A stretch of DNA of 64,000 nt from Phoronis australis. Taxonomy: Eukaryota > Phoronida > Phoronidae. The stretch is taken from contig NMRA01000351.1 in NCBI GenBank assembly GCA_002633005.1, positions 417,720 to 481,719 on the forward strand, given 5' to 3'. The position numbers and the translations under genes were made by a program. The first letter of the stretch is position 1; every line of letters starts with the position of its first letter. Below are positions 35,201 to 50,200 of this stretch, piece by piece. The notes below the pieces were generated by a model. It was not told the DNA's origin. It did no database searches and saw only the letters and a program-made list of their open reading frames with translations.

Positions 35201-38200
35201 CACAACGTATTTTTATCAGTTTAGATCGAGTAGTTCTACTCGATAACTGCAAGTTCAGTTCTTGTACCTGACATCAGACGGCAAACGGAGGTGGTGAAAT
35301 TAATCGATGAAGTCATAGGTTCTCACACAGTCTGTTCAGCAGTTCACAACGCGCTTACCGGTGTCAGCTTATCACTTGACTTCATCATTTACACGAATAA
35401 ATCATCAAAATTCGATGCAAAACCCTTACAAATATATGTACATTGAGTTCTTTAAAAAGGAGTAATTTTATTTCGCTGTTACGGATATATAGAAAGTTTG
35501 ATCGTACCGTAGCCTACACAATTCGGTAGGCGAACTTACTGAGGTCGGTCGCTGGAAGTTTGGAACTGTTCGGTGATAAATTAGAATTATTCTTCCATGA
35601 AATACAGACAGGAGAGCATAGACTTGCAATTGTTTTCAGTTCTAAACACACTAAACACTTGTTGTAAACCCAGTGGCTCGGAACCCGATTAGGCCCGTCG
35701 GCAGGACTGGAGACATCACGAACATTAACCAACCGGGTTAGTTGGTTGCCAAAGTTGAAAATTAAACTTTCATTCACGAAAAGACTAGACCAGTGAACTA
35801 AAGAAATAATGTACACGTGAATTTACCGTAAAAACGCCGCAAATTTACTTACCCGTAGGAGGCCGCAAAGCTAGGTTCCCCTTCCCCAGAACGGTACAGG
35901 GCAAAGGTGTACAACAATGATTCGAAAATTATAAAACAAATCTAAATAATGATTCCCTTAACGGCTGACCATAGCATATATGAAATCGAGTTATTGTTTC
36001 ACAACGGCTTTCTGTCAGAAAACACTGAAGTAGCATGCGCTCACACGGCCTCTGGTGCTCAGTTTTATTGTATCTGAAGGTGCTAATGCAGTATATTTTA
36101 TTCATTGTTCATTTCTCAAAACACTTTGCACTCACGAACTCTTCAAAGGCGTTACAAGTTGCATCTATTGAGACATTCTTTCGAGAAAGTTTGTTTCAGT
36201 TTTATTAAACATTGATTAAGGTGCGAATGATTCATTTTGAAACAGAACAATTCCGGCCACAGACACGGAGATATTTCGAGGCCTCATACTTGGTATTAGC
36301 GGCACGCTTTTCTTTCTTTATGTCCGCGAACTACATTCGAAGCATTTCGGGTTCTCGAGAAAATTAAGAAAAACGTGTACCCGCCTTCTTCGCATTTTCA
36401 TGATTCGCACAAGCGGGAACGATACGCCACATCTTAGCGGTATAAACTCTGCTGAAGAACCACTGACGTCCCCGCGTCTTATAGTGACCTTTCTCACAGG
36501 TTAACGCGACACCTCTTGGCGAGGTGAGATCGACCGTATACGAGGTGATGTGGATGCAGACCGATTAAAACGATAAAAACCGAAATTAATCGGGTAGCAT
36601 TCTCCTTCTTTATGTAAATAAACTAGAACCCTTGAATGGCAGATCCTCCAGGAACCACACCCTCGTGAACTTGACTTGGTTTTAATGCTGTAAAAATTCG
36701 ACATAGTGCTCTTTAAGTAATTATTTTTGACCAGAGCTATAAAACTACTGTACATAATCCGTTGTGTGATTTTGTTGCAAAACGCGAATTTTCGCCGTTG
36801 TGCTCCCCTATAGACATTCGCTGAAATCATGTCTGGTGACTTAAACAAGTTTGAACAACTCTTTCACATATAAACTCTGCCAGGGTGTTGGCCTGCGATC
36901 GCGAGGCTTACATGTTTCATTCCGCGCTTTGGATGAACTCCGAAAATTATGATGGGCCGTTGGGGGGAAAGTGTCGCCGTAAAATTACGCTCGTAATTAC
37001 GAGCGTAAATTAAATTGCAGGAGTATCGCCGTACAATTACGCTCGTAAATTAAATGGGGAAAAGTTTCGCCGTAAAATTACGCTCGTAATTACGAGCGTA
37101 AGTTAAATTGCAAAAGTGTTGCAGTAAAATTACTCCCGTAAATTAAATGGGGGAAATGTCGCCGTAAATTACTCTCGTAAAATACCTTAAGAACGTTTCA
37201 AATTTAAACCAATCAGTGATGACCTAACATATCCGACTGTTGCTGAGCAGCTCGTTCTTGCACAATCGCTGACATGGTAGCAGCAATTTGATCCGCCATG
37301 ATTCAGCGCTCGTATCGTAGACATGAAATCCGTCAGTAAATAAGTATGTTTATGAGCGCGCGCGATCGTGGATTGTAAAAACCAACGTCATTGGCTATGA
37401 GTTTAAACTAAATTACGAGCGTAATTTTACGCCGTAAAGAATTAAATTACGCTCGTATTTTTCCGGCGACACTTTCCCCCAACGGCCCATCATAGAAAAT
37501 TCCCTTTCTCGCCGAAAATATCACATTAAATAACGAAAGCAGCTGCGCACAAAATTGTTCGAGTCAGCAGTGAGACATCCCACGTGACTCTGATGGAGAC
37601 AGTAGGAGTCAGTGACGCAACCTTAAACAAGTTTCTGGATTAAAGTGGCGCTTGCAAGGTCAGGAATGTGATCGAAAGTTTCCTAATTTCCGAAAAATGC
37701 ACTCGTTATTGACAAAGTTTTCATACACAGGGTTTTGCTAAAGTGAAGACCCCTACGATTTTATGCTATAAACGGCACGCATGGTATAAAACGTACATGT
37801 ACCGGTTGTTTGCGACAACATTTTTGTAGACTAATGGTGGTCCAGTGCATTTTCAATCAAATTCTAGACAGAATCCTACAAGTCTTTAGAATGAGGAGAT
37901 TTTAATACGAGCCACGTGCCTTTCTTGGTTGTCACCAAGAAAAGAACATCTGACACCGCTAATCCAGACACTAACCCGGATACACCGGGCATGGTAGTCA
38001 TTTATTTCGCCAATCCTAAGCTGTCAGAATAAGTTGTGCCACGTGCCTTTCTAAGTCGACAATAAGAAAAAAGCTCGCAATTATCTCGAGCAACCGAGCC
38101 TTTATATAGCGGCTATCGAGCGAATTCCTCAGTTTAATTTCTCTGTCAGTGCTCGTATTCCGGATTTAATATACGGAAGTCAAGGTTACTGTACCGCACA

Positions 38201-41200
38201 CGTACAAATTGATGAATTTGGGGTGCACACAAATTTAGTTGAAGACTGGTGCTACTCTGAAACATAAAACATTCATATCTGTTTTGAAAATTGACAACTC
38301 TCATTTTTTGTGAACGCATATTGCGATAGTGAGGTTTGTTTTGAGATCAGTTCGAATAATGTGTCTGGGTTTCCCAGAACTGAAACAGTGTATTCAGTGT
38401 GCAGTCAGACCGAGGTCGGATTACACGTGACCTTGTTAATTGAACGTCAGTCACCATTTAAGAAATTGAGTAAATTGAAGCTGGGCATCAAACTTCATTT
38501 AGTGAATTATTTAGTTCCCATGCTTTGTAATCAGAAGAAAAGCATGCTGTTTGGTTTAATTCATGCCTGAAAGTTTTAAACTTTGAACCTCAATGCGCGT
38601 TTCCAAAATTAGAATGAACATAGGCCCAATGTTTTTTGATGTTTTTGCAAAGAAAACAGATTAAACCATCTAGTTAAAAACAAAACCCTGGCGTGCTCAT
38701 CAAAAGATAATTAAACGTTTCTGACGTGTTTATTTTTGTGGACGTTTATTCATTGAGACACACTAAGTTCATTTCGCAGTGTTCAGTTTGTAAACAAAGC
38801 TTGCAAATAGTTCTTGCCCTTGTGTTCCAGGATGATCGTTTTTTAAGACACATGATACACTTTAACTTAACTTTTTGCCATTTTGTTCTCAGTGGAATGC
38901 CTAGTACTTCTCGCACGTATACGAAAATTCTGCTCTTTAACTGTTTTGCTGTGAATAGCATCTTCGTACATGCATACGGCATCATACATCCACCAGATGG
39001 CGCAACGTGTGAAACCCCCAAATTCATCTGTAAATACCATCATTATTTTAGCTCTTTGATTATTACATTTTGGACTACTAATGCAACTTTTTGTGAATTC
39101 TTGAAGACTTGTAAACAAAGTTTCATTAAAAAATTCCACAAATATGCTAGATGACAATTGCAAGACATTAATTGAGCGTTCACGCTGTACATGTAGGTAC
39201 AGTACAGTACATCCATAATATTTTACATTCTTTTAATTTCAGGGATATTTGTCCAAGAATCCGTTCCGGTGAACTTCAGTTCATTTGAGCGTGGTGTGAA
39301 CGACATTCATCCTAACAGACTGAGGTTGTCTTTCCGGGCACACGGTCTTCATTTCAACTTACATTTATATCGTAGTAACAACATATCTCTCGACAACATT
39401 CCCACGTTTATTCTCGGAAACCACTCTAGAAACACGCCGACCAACCAGGTAAATACATGTACAGCTGTTTCGTGTTTATGTGACAGATATCAGTTGGTGT
39501 GTACAGACCGGCATAGCAAAACGTCGCTAATAGTCAATTGCCTAAATAAAATCATTTGATTAAACTTTAATTTGAATTCATTTCGACGAATCTTGTACAT
39601 CGATGGCAGTCATTGACTTTGCCAAATTTGCATACGTTTAAGCAGAAAACCTTGCGCATGTACATGTACATGCTGCTACGAGCTCACCGACAGATGTCGT
39701 TATTGTTTGCCAGTAGGGTGTGTTTAGATGTTCAAGTTAAAAATCATATTTGTTCATAAAATCATCAAAAACATTTAATTTGCGTTTAGTTTTCTATTCA
39801 GATCCGTTTCCAACCTTAACGTACAGTGGATGATAATGCCTCTCCTGCCATTAAGTTATTTGGGAACTAATGATCTTAAGTTGTTATACTAAGTGTGAAA
39901 TAATTTGTAAATTGCAACTGACTTTCAGAGAAAATAACGGCTAACTTTCCCCCAGCGTTTCAAAGCAAACAATATCAGCCATGACAGGTTCAACATAACT
40001 CTATAATAATTTTGCTAATATCTTTACCATTATTATAAGCGCTTTTTACTAGCGTGTTGTTTTCAAAACAGACCCATAAACTTTGACCACGCTGACCCCC
40101 AGGGTTCACTGCATTCTTCAGCTGGGATATTAGCACCAGTTTGTGCCAGTGTGAAATTGAAAGTCAAATATGATGATTAATCTTTTTACATGAACTTAAG
40201 GCCAACAGTGAATGGCTTTGGTAACTTAAGACTGTCCAAGTGTTACCTGCCAACTTGGTCCAAACATATGAGCGTTGCTTTTAATTATGAAATACTTGTA
40301 GCCCCAATCGTAGCAACCGAGGTGAATTTTCTCTTTCAGACAATGGCATTTTACAGAGACAGGTTCATGCACTCGTTATTCTCACGGTCAACTACTGACA
40401 CAGGGTCATCCATAGTAAGTTTTTAAGCAATTTACATTTATTGAATTGCAACTCAATCTTGACAATATTGTAGTGTAAAAGTTACACTGTGCTATCGCCA
40501 TAACGATATCATTTGTTATAAATGGGCCACTTGCCCCAAACCATGTATCTTTTAAGATATGAAGGCATGTCTTGTTAGTGATTGAAGCACAATTAATTTT
40601 TTTATCACATTCTAGTGTAAAAAGTATCGGTGTTATCGCACCGTTTGTTGCAAGTTGATACTTGTTCAAAATCACGCGTCCTTTATGTTTAGCCAGGCTT
40701 TCTGTTTTTCAACCTTCAAATGCACACACAACACTCACAGTTGGCACTGGTCTGAGGTCGTGCACCTGACACGCCTTCATCCGTAGCTTGTGCTAAAATT
40801 ACGTCACAGTTGGGACAAACCTTTTCAGTTAGACTAAAAAGTATCGTGGAAATCTTGAGCTCTTATTTTCGAAATAAAAAAACGGTTAATTGTCTTCTGC
40901 CCGAGTCACGGAGACTTTTAAAATTGTAATTGAACTAATTCTTAAATCTTTTATGATGTAAATGTTCATATGTAAAGTTGAGCGAAAAGGATTTTGTCAT
41001 CATACTCCAGTGATCAGAAATTCTCAATCGTTCTTTCTCTTTCTTTTCAGACAGGTCACGTGATTATGAACGATCACAGCTATTATCTAAAACCTGGCGG
41101 AGATGATCACTACATTGTTGAAAAACGTGCCCACGGAATCTTTCTCGGAAATGATCGTAAATAATATTGTTTTTACTGCTTTTACATATTTCTTGGTCTG

Positions 41201-44200
41201 CACCTGTGTTACGTTTACGTGGAAAAGCTTTTTAGCTGAGCAATTAATGTAGTTTTAATGCAATGTTGTTTGAAAAGGAGCTCAGAGGTTGGAACGCGAA
41301 AAACATACTAAATTGCACTATTAAAGTCAGGTTCTCTGCCACTTTAACAGAATTCAACGAGTCCTCGAGACATCTTTACGGTTAGCTGAGCTCGTAAAGA
41401 TTTTGGATTTCTGTTGATGTCAAAGCATTTTGCTGATCATCACTTGGAATTCTCTTTGAGAAATATCTTGCTTCACTGGCTTGCCTCATACTGTGGTCCT
41501 TCAAATCGGTCACCTGGTTGTCGAACGACTGTGAGCGCATGCCCGCATTTATCAAAAGTGGGAGGAAGATTAAAAACTCTGTGGTTACTACAGAGTTTTT
41601 CAAAAATTGTGAATTTTTTCACAGGAGAAAGTGTAGTAGGCGTTGCCAGATGGTACTTTCGCCACGAATTGTTTAAAAGATGTTTTTGACGAGCTTTGCG
41701 TTCCATGTCTCCTTAAACGTCGACACTTCTTACTCATTGGGCGTGCGTAATCTACGAGTGAATTTATCCTCAACCGCATTTGTTTCTTGTGTTTTGTGTT
41801 GCGGACCAAAACACAACGTTAGAACTCAAAACTTCAAATTAAAGTTGTTAGTTTCTACATCTGACTTATGTAATCACGTACAGTCTACACTGTTGAATTT
41901 CTTATCCAAGGTCGCATTGGATAACTTGACTGTACAGTCTCAAAATTCAGGATTGCATCTGACTTTCCGCTTAAACCTATTGCGACATCAAATACGAGTA
42001 ATACAGCTTACTTCTTCAAGTAAACCATAAAGGCATTAAAACAAAATTAAAAATACTTGTATGAATACTAGGTTGATACTAAAATAAAGCAGGAAATATC
42101 TATACTGAATTGCACATTTAGTCCGAGTTCAGAGATTGAAACCTAAGCCCAGGTCAGGTCATCCGCCACACCTCAGGTATTTCCATAGTCTTGAGGCCGC
42201 CAAATTACTTGTAGTTTACCTGGCTTCACCATCTGACATCTGAAAATTTTCTGTCACCAACTTAAACGTGCATATATCTGCCTCCTGAACTTTTAATAAA
42301 CCCTGGCTAATTGTCACTAAGTGGCTGGAACCATACATGTACATGCAAATCTGGCCGCACACAATGTGCTGACGACAGTTTTTGTTATTGATTGTTTTCG
42401 TTTCCGACCGACTCCTTTAACTTCCACTCCACTCACCACACGCAAGAGTTCTATTTTACAAAAACGATTGACACCTCAGACGAGTACCCCATCTCACTGC
42501 GTATGAAAATAACTGCATCCAATTCAGGGTGATTGTCGTGCATATATGTACTAAGACCAGCTCATCCTCCTCAATAGTTATCCAGACAAACAGAACATTC
42601 CGGGCAAGACGCAGCATTCGCCGTCACATCCCGCCAGATGACATCATTGAGGCCAGGATACGAGTGCTCGTTTTATTGGACTACTCTTTGTACAGCACGT
42701 TTCACAATCTTTATCAAGATAACGCCATACTGGAAATGAAGAAATACTTTGCTCATGTGATCAGTGGTGTAGGTACTAACTTAATCTGTTTCACCATTAA
42801 AGAATAGACCTACATGTACATGTGTACAGCTGTGTAGCCATGCGTGCACCCAGCCTTTAATATGAGGGGGGGGGCTTGAATTTCCGACGATGTGGACATT
42901 TTACCGACAAAAAAGCCGAAGAACTAAACAAATGGGGTACCACGTCCAGGGCTGCTGTGAATCGTGCGTTTACGCCTTTTTAGTGGACTTTTTGTCTCTT
43001 TTTCGGACTGTTTGTTTCTCTGAGGCGGACCTTTTTGTTCACTTCGCCACTCCGCCGAGCCCCCCCCTGGTAGCTGTAGACACGCAATACAAGGTTTCGT
43101 CAATGTATGTTAGCATTACCTTCCTGCACTCCTATGTTGACCATTATGTGTTGGATACAACCACGTGCCTGAGGTACCCACGAGACTGGAAATTGTCAGG
43201 AACTTTCCATGAAAATATGGAACCAATATTACAATAAAACATACAGTTGGCGGATAAAACAAGTTTTTCTCTTTACAAGAACTGGAAGACGTCTGGGTCG
43301 AGTTCAGCTGTCTCGCGGCAAGATCATATCGAGCCAAAATCACGTGTTTTCATTAAAAATATACGGTACTATTTTGCAGAATCTCGCTAGATCTTGGTTT
43401 TCTAGTGTGACACTACTGCGAATGAACTTCGCAAGATATCTCCACGAATTACAAGTGAAGCACGTGATCAAAGTAGCTTGATGCGCGAGATTCTTGCGTC
43501 TGCGGAACCCAGCACGAGAAAAGCTCTTCGTGCTCACCTGACGAACGTGCGCATGTGAACTCTGTGATGTTTGCGCAAGTCTAATAAATGTGCAACATAC
43601 ATTGTCGTGAAAACACGATCAAATTGATGCGAAAGAGAGAGGAATACGCAATTACCAATTGATGTCTGCCATGATTCTGAAAACATATTTCTATAGTAAC
43701 TGTAGACAAATCATACGCGCACCCGGGGGGCCTGAAGGAGCCCCCCACTTGGCAAAGTGGGCAAAATGTCCGCCTCAGAGAAACAAAAAGTCAGTGAAAA
43801 CGAGAAAAAGTCCCCTAAAAAGTGGCAGCACACGATTCACAGCTCTGAACTTGGTACCCCGTTTTTATTTGTTTTAGTCCTCCCGGTTTTTTTTCGTAAA
43901 AGGTCCACATCGTAAGAAATTCGAGCCCCCATATTAAAGGCTGGGTGCGCGCGTGCACATATAAGAAATCTAAAATCTTTCCTAGTTTCGAATCTTTTGT
44001 ATTAACTTTGTTCTTGCAGAAAATACCTTATGTCCAACCGTGGCATCCTCTGGTGTTGCACATGCACATCAGGTGAACTGTGGGATATTTTCATCCATTT
44101 AGTCCACTTGTATACATGTATGTTAAATACTCTGCAGTTTAAGTCCACAATTTGAAAAAAGTGCAATATGTAAAAAAGTAAAACGATCTTTTTCCAGGTT

Positions 44201-47200
44201 GATACGGTTTACAGGAACATACGTGACCCGTACTTGAAGATCCGGGTTCTCATAGCGGGATTTGTGATTTCTTCCGTAAGTCAATATTACCATGGTCTAA
44301 TGATATCAGTCAGTGTCATATCAGGTTTTTCCTGAAGCTGTAAGCTACCAGGAATCTAGAGCCTTGCAATATGAGCTTCCCTTCTGGCCACATGTCAGCG
44401 AATTTCCACTCACCCGTCTGCTGTCACATTCGCTCCTCCAACGCGTTACAATACATGTACCCCAGTCGTGACTCACCATGGCTTACGATTTCAATTCGTT
44501 TAATAGACACATGTTGTCGCCAAAGCTGTACCAGGAGAACCCATGCGTCTTCAAGGCAGGCACTCAGACTTGTATAGTGTCCCTAAGTTGTAGCTGAAAG
44601 GAGAAACAAAAATTTGCATTCCATTTTTAGTAAAAAATACTGTTCGTTGATTATCCCAGACAGATTTTTTCACGTAATTTAATTAGTCATGCCCTATTCC
44701 GGAGGTGACGTATAGTGGGCTTAACATTTCCCGCCATTTTGTTCTATGTCCGACTTTACTGTGAGGGACTATACTACTGTTGTTTTCGTTTTCGTTTCCA
44801 AAAATTACCGCGACTGTGATGAAGCTAGACCAATTTTTACGCTAGTCGTCAACTTTTTTGAAAACTGCTGTGCGTGAAAATGTGAAAGAGACTGCAAAAT
44901 TCAACAACCTGACTTGAGTGTTCTTACAGATCACATACACAAATACTTGTACGTTATACCGTAAACATTCGGGTTAACGCCCTGGGCGGTTAAATTGGCG
45001 AACCCAAAAAATCGGGGGTGGGCGGTTAACAGACATTGGCGCTTAAACGTGAAATTTTAAGAAATCGCGGGTGGGTGGTTAAACGAACATGGGCACTTGT
45101 TACGACAGACAACCGGGTGGGCGGTTAATCTTACCTCGTGATCCCAATCCCTACACGTAGTTGGAACGCGTAGCACTTTTCAGAGCTTTATCGCCACGTC
45201 GCCAAATGACGGTAAAAATATCATAATACAGCGGATGATCCCAACAAAGGTTCTGTTGCCCTCAGATTAAGCATTTCAGTTAAATTTACAAAATTGCTGA
45301 GTAATAGCCCGTGCCGCCCTGTGGTCTTGTTAGAGCTGTACCTGTAGAGTGCAGACGACTATGCAGCCCTCCTCTTGGAATTGCAACTATCCTCACGCGG
45401 TGACAGTGCAAAGTGCGCGCGCGCAAACTTCTTGTGCTGCATAGGCCACAGCAGTCATGTGTTCTGAGCTAGAGAGTTTTTAATTATTTGAAATAAATTA
45501 GGGGATGGGCGGTTAAGTGAACATGGGCGTTGACCCGAACGTTTACGGTGTACTAATGTTCAAGATAACTTGAGTTAATAACGAAACTTACAAATATTGA
45601 AAAACTAGATTACAAAAAATGTAGTGGAACTTGCTTCGTAACGTGACGTTTTCATGTCTTTTGTTGATTTTCAAAGTACAAGTTTCGCCTGATATCATCA
45701 AAAGGCGATAAACAAAATGCATAACTTGGTGACTGACGATATTTATCTAACAGAGACTTCTCGCTTTAAAAATGCACTACTCGCGGGTGTCCACGTGGCA
45801 CTGCCGGGAGTCAACATTGACGCTGTAGCACTATGGCGCTGTTTTACAGGAACCATCATCACTTCTGCGTACATATCTTTTTCGTATTCCGACGGCAGAA
45901 AACTACGTTCTTCACACGAACGAGCCAAATACGGCGGAGTGTGTCATCTGTCGGAAAGCGATGTACATGTATAAGTAATGGTATACCCAAAGTGCGCGTG
46001 AGTATCTCCCAGTACGCAGCAACCGTGAGTCATGTTGATTGACTGGTAAACACACGCAAACAACGACCAAACTTATCACAAGCGAGGTAAAACAATGACT
46101 GAACCGACAGCTCACACAACCAGACTATATCATAACAAAATGGCGGGAAATCTAAACTCTATAAATGTCACTTCCGGAATAGAGCATGCATGACTAATTA
46201 ATTAAATTACGGGAAGCCCTGATTAACCGAAAAATGTGTTTGGGATAATCAACGAACCATATTTTTTACTAAAATGGCATGAAAATTGTTACTTTCTCCT
46301 TCAGTTAACTTGCTCTAACTGCGTGTACACTGATCGTAGATTCATGCACTAACGTAAGACGCTGCACTTATATACGGAATTAGGCTCATGCGCCTAAATG
46401 CGAAACACCTGAAAGAAATCGTGTTTATATTACTTATCTCAAGAGCAATAGTAGTAATTCTGAGCTGGGCAGTGACAGTAACCGTGTCACTATTCCACTG
46501 TGGTGGCTTTTGGACCAGCCTATTCTGGCTAAAGCCCTGTAAAATTACAACAAAAGTCTCGTATATTTTCATTAGTCACCATTCTTAAATTCAACAACTT
46601 CGGTTATCAACAAATATAAAAAGAATTTACCCGAAGTTAACCATTTGGTACGTCGCACCCACACGTCGAGAACTAATGAACGGAGGCGAAAACATGTAAA
46701 CCACCGAAATTGATTGACAGTTTAAAACAATTCAGGATTTTTGCCATTCTCGGCCATTCATTCCAGATGCCCCAAATGTCGCCCTGGTACGAGAATAACA
46801 TAGTTCGAGACGAAACAGATGTGTATGGCAAACTTATACCTATCGTCAACAGCAGGGCCGCCATTGAGGACTTGTCGTTTGGCATTGTGGAATATAGTCG
46901 GAACTATAGCTTTCCGGAGTTTGATCACGCCATGTCGTTCACTGGGTAAGCGTACAGTACCGGACAGCGTGTGCATTGTACATGTAATGGGTAAATGAGC
47001 TAATAGACATGTTCTTTTACTAGTTACTGAAGAGAAGATCCAAAAGAGATTCCCTGAAATCAGAAAGTTTCTGGAAGTTTTCAAAACATTGTTTCACATT
47101 TGTACAGCCCATGAATACTCTCTCGAATTTTGTCGTTTTGGAAGCTGTTAATTTTCACTTCGTCAACTAGCGCATAGCTTACATTGGCAGTACGGAAAAT

Positions 47201-50200
47201 TTGCAAATATCCGCCAGCCTTTCTTAAAACCTCACACATCAGCGCTTTTTAAGATATCTTGTTATTGTTAACTTTGACACGCTGTTTATGTCTGTGAGTG
47301 ATAGAATAAATCATGTCGTACCGAGGGAGAAAAAAAGATATTTTGGCGCATTTTTGTGTATTTCTAAGCTGTCGCCAATCTAAATTGAAACAATGTTTGT
47401 AGAGGATTTTTTGCTGTATGTAATAACATGATTTAAACGTTTTGACAAATCGTGACCGCTTTCTTAGGTTTTTATGCTTGAAAGCTGACAGCCATGCAAG
47501 CGTATTCGTATTCGCAGCAGGGAGTTTTAGATGTCATTATAACTCCGACCAGTACTTGTTGTGTAAACGCACGATACTCGGAAATTACACATATTATACG
47601 GTTAACCGATTCATTCTGCGATCACATAAAACAGAAAACAGCTCAAGTTTACATGTTGTACCTTCATACTGACGCTGTGTGCTGGGTTAAACAAATAAAC
47701 TCAGCGGACTTACGACGGCTGTAATTTGATCTATTTGTGAAGTGAACTGTGAACAAATCTCGAGAACACATTAGCGCGCTAATTATAGTAAGAACCATTT
47801 TGGGGATGCGCACTGTGCACCACTAAATTGTCAAAGCATCGCAAATTGCCTAGACTATGGCTTGTTATGTGTTGCAAAATTCAATGTTCAAATTATTAGG
47901 TTTGATGTAATTATGTGTATTCGAAACCTTATATTTATATTTGATCTTATAGTTTGTACATTTGATGTCAAAATATTTGTATTCCATAATGAAAATACTT
48001 ATGTGCGATAACTTAGTATATATGTTCGATGTTTCGTTTTATATGTTCTAATGTTGGCTTTAGTCGAGCATCGGCAGGAAAGTGGTGATTTTGCATTTTT
48101 TTGCCCTCATTTTTCTTAGTTCAGCTTGGTTTCCACTGGGAGTGAATGGGTCAAAAATACAAGAGAGAATAAAGTTTCTGTGCTCATCCGTAGGGCTTGT
48201 GATGTGAAATGACTCAAAACACTTCCTTATTTGCATGTAGTTTTTGACAAAGTGAAGAAAGGGTGAAGAGTGCATTGACGTGTGTTCTGACAGGCAAACC
48301 CCTGTGAGAACTGTTCTGTGCCTCCTTAGCCCATTTCATCGATATTTGTGAACACGGGTAAATAACGTCTCAACACAGCTGACCAATCACGGCCGTCGTT
48401 TCAATGTACCCAGAGTTCCATTATCGAATATAACCGGAAGACATCGAACGAAAACGTGACATTATCGAATACATATATGAACATCGAACAGAAATTTTCA
48501 AAACATTGAATACAATAGTAATGAACATTGAATACATATAATGTTATGAAACATAAATGTAGATAACATTGAATATAAGATCAAATATAAATATAAGAAG
48601 ATCAAATATAAATATAAGATATCGAATACATATAATTACATCAAACCTAATTTTTTTGAACATTGAATTTTGCAACACATAACACGCCATACTAGACAGC
48701 GGACGCTTACGCTTCATAAAGTCCTTGAGCATTTCAAACGTTTATTTCACCTTAAAAGGATACTAAATCCTGTTTTGGTGATTTCAACCAATCCTCGTTC
48801 TGTCACCTGCTAATGTATCATTGGCGTCCCACTTGTGAGTGATTAAAAGGAGGATTGAACTAAAAACTTATACATGTACTCCCTGTCAGATTGGATATGG
48901 TTCTTGATGAGTGACTTTTCCCCACAGTTGCCGTGTGACTCAGCTAAAGCGTACACATGTAAGTCACGCTTGTCCATTTAGCAGACTTTGAGAAGAGTTT
49001 TAAAATTGTGCTCCAATCTTTTGGGCGTTGTCGAGGATTACAGAGTATTATTTGATTTCCGAGAACTGGATAGGAAAATCGTTTTTAATATCTGTTAATA
49101 GGTCAAAACCGGGCTTGATGCCTTTAAATGGTAATATTTTCACGTTCCAGATATGACCTTGCATCTATGGATGGAAATAAGGCGACTCTAGGTAGGTTAA
49201 TTAAGCACCTTGTAGAAACTAACACCTATCAAAGAGGCGGCGGCGGCAGTTGGTATTATACACTTCTGAATGAATTTTGCATGTACATGTGCATGTAAAG
49301 TGTAGATAAATTTCTCTGGACCGGGGTTCTGTCTCATTATATGGTTTTATTCAGAATACACCACGTTCCCGATGGTCTTTTGCATCGTAGGACTCGCTGT
49401 CTTGATCTTCATTGAAATTAAAAGCAACAGAAGATCAGCGAAGTCGAGATCACCGTAACTTCAGAAGACCTAAAACTAACTTAAATTTGTGTAGAAACCA
49501 AAACGACAGACATTACGTTGGTATAAAGAATAATTTCATGTGACGAAAATTGTGTTTGATACCGTTTTTGTTTTTATAATGAAACCTCCCGGTGATCATA
49601 TTGCTGATTTTACCGCAGGTCTGGCCTACTCGAATAGTATGTGTGCGTTTACAGTCGCTTGGAGTAATTCCATCTCACTTGTGGAAGAGACCAGAAGCTT
49701 TGAATCAATCCTCACAGCAGCTCATGAGCTGGCACACAGGTAAGCACTCGCCTTTTATCGTTACATTTGTACATGTACTTGGGTCTCAAAGAGAGAGCCA
49801 GGGCAACTACATGTACATGTATAAGGAAATTACCGGAGCAATACTTAAAAACTTAACAGTAGCATCAACGGGGTGCAGAGATATCAGAACTGATCTCTTA
49901 ACTAAAAACAATCTGGCCACACGATTCATCAAGATGTTAGGAGTATAGACAGGCTTAGGACAAATGCAACAAAAATAACGGAAAGATCAGTATCGCGGCG
50001 GGAGGCGTACAGATGTAGGTCAAATCCACATGAAACGTTAACAAGACCCATGGTGTTGTCTACATGATAGTAACGTATCTGCCAAATTTCTTTAATGTCC
50101 ATCAAGGCACACGCAAAGAAAAACAAAATTGACACTATAGGACTCAGCTGCAGCCGGATTTGTTAGGAAATCTATTTGAAACACATATTTCATGAAGATT

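Larger units (their letters stand above)
29229..39242. other. First intron of gene 2
   Basis: 10 kb with no supported exon. Contents: the 7-mer repeat at 29951, an unassigned minus-strand open frame at 31932-32588, TTAA-element copy 3 at 35188-36606 and the TA-flanked MITE at 36950-37492. Other open frames (for example 33978-34340, 38726-39154) show no domain I recognise and behave as chance frames. Confidence 0.6.

Noticed and set aside
38726-39163. Overlapping plus and minus frames of about 140 and 98 codons upstream of the propeptide exon
   Set aside because: They are open on both strands in AT-rich DNA, with no domain and no fitting splice sites.
41351-41380. 30-base candidate exon (QFNESSRHLY) after tttaacag
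   Set aside because: Phase 1-1 leaves the propeptide frame problem unsolved, and there is no family match. Not excluded by transcript data.
44020-44072. 53-base candidate exon with a good acceptor (ttgttcttgcag) and CAG|gtgaac
   Set aside because: It would fall between HVISG and VDTVYRN, which join directly in phase 0 and match the protease family; 53 bases would shift the frame.
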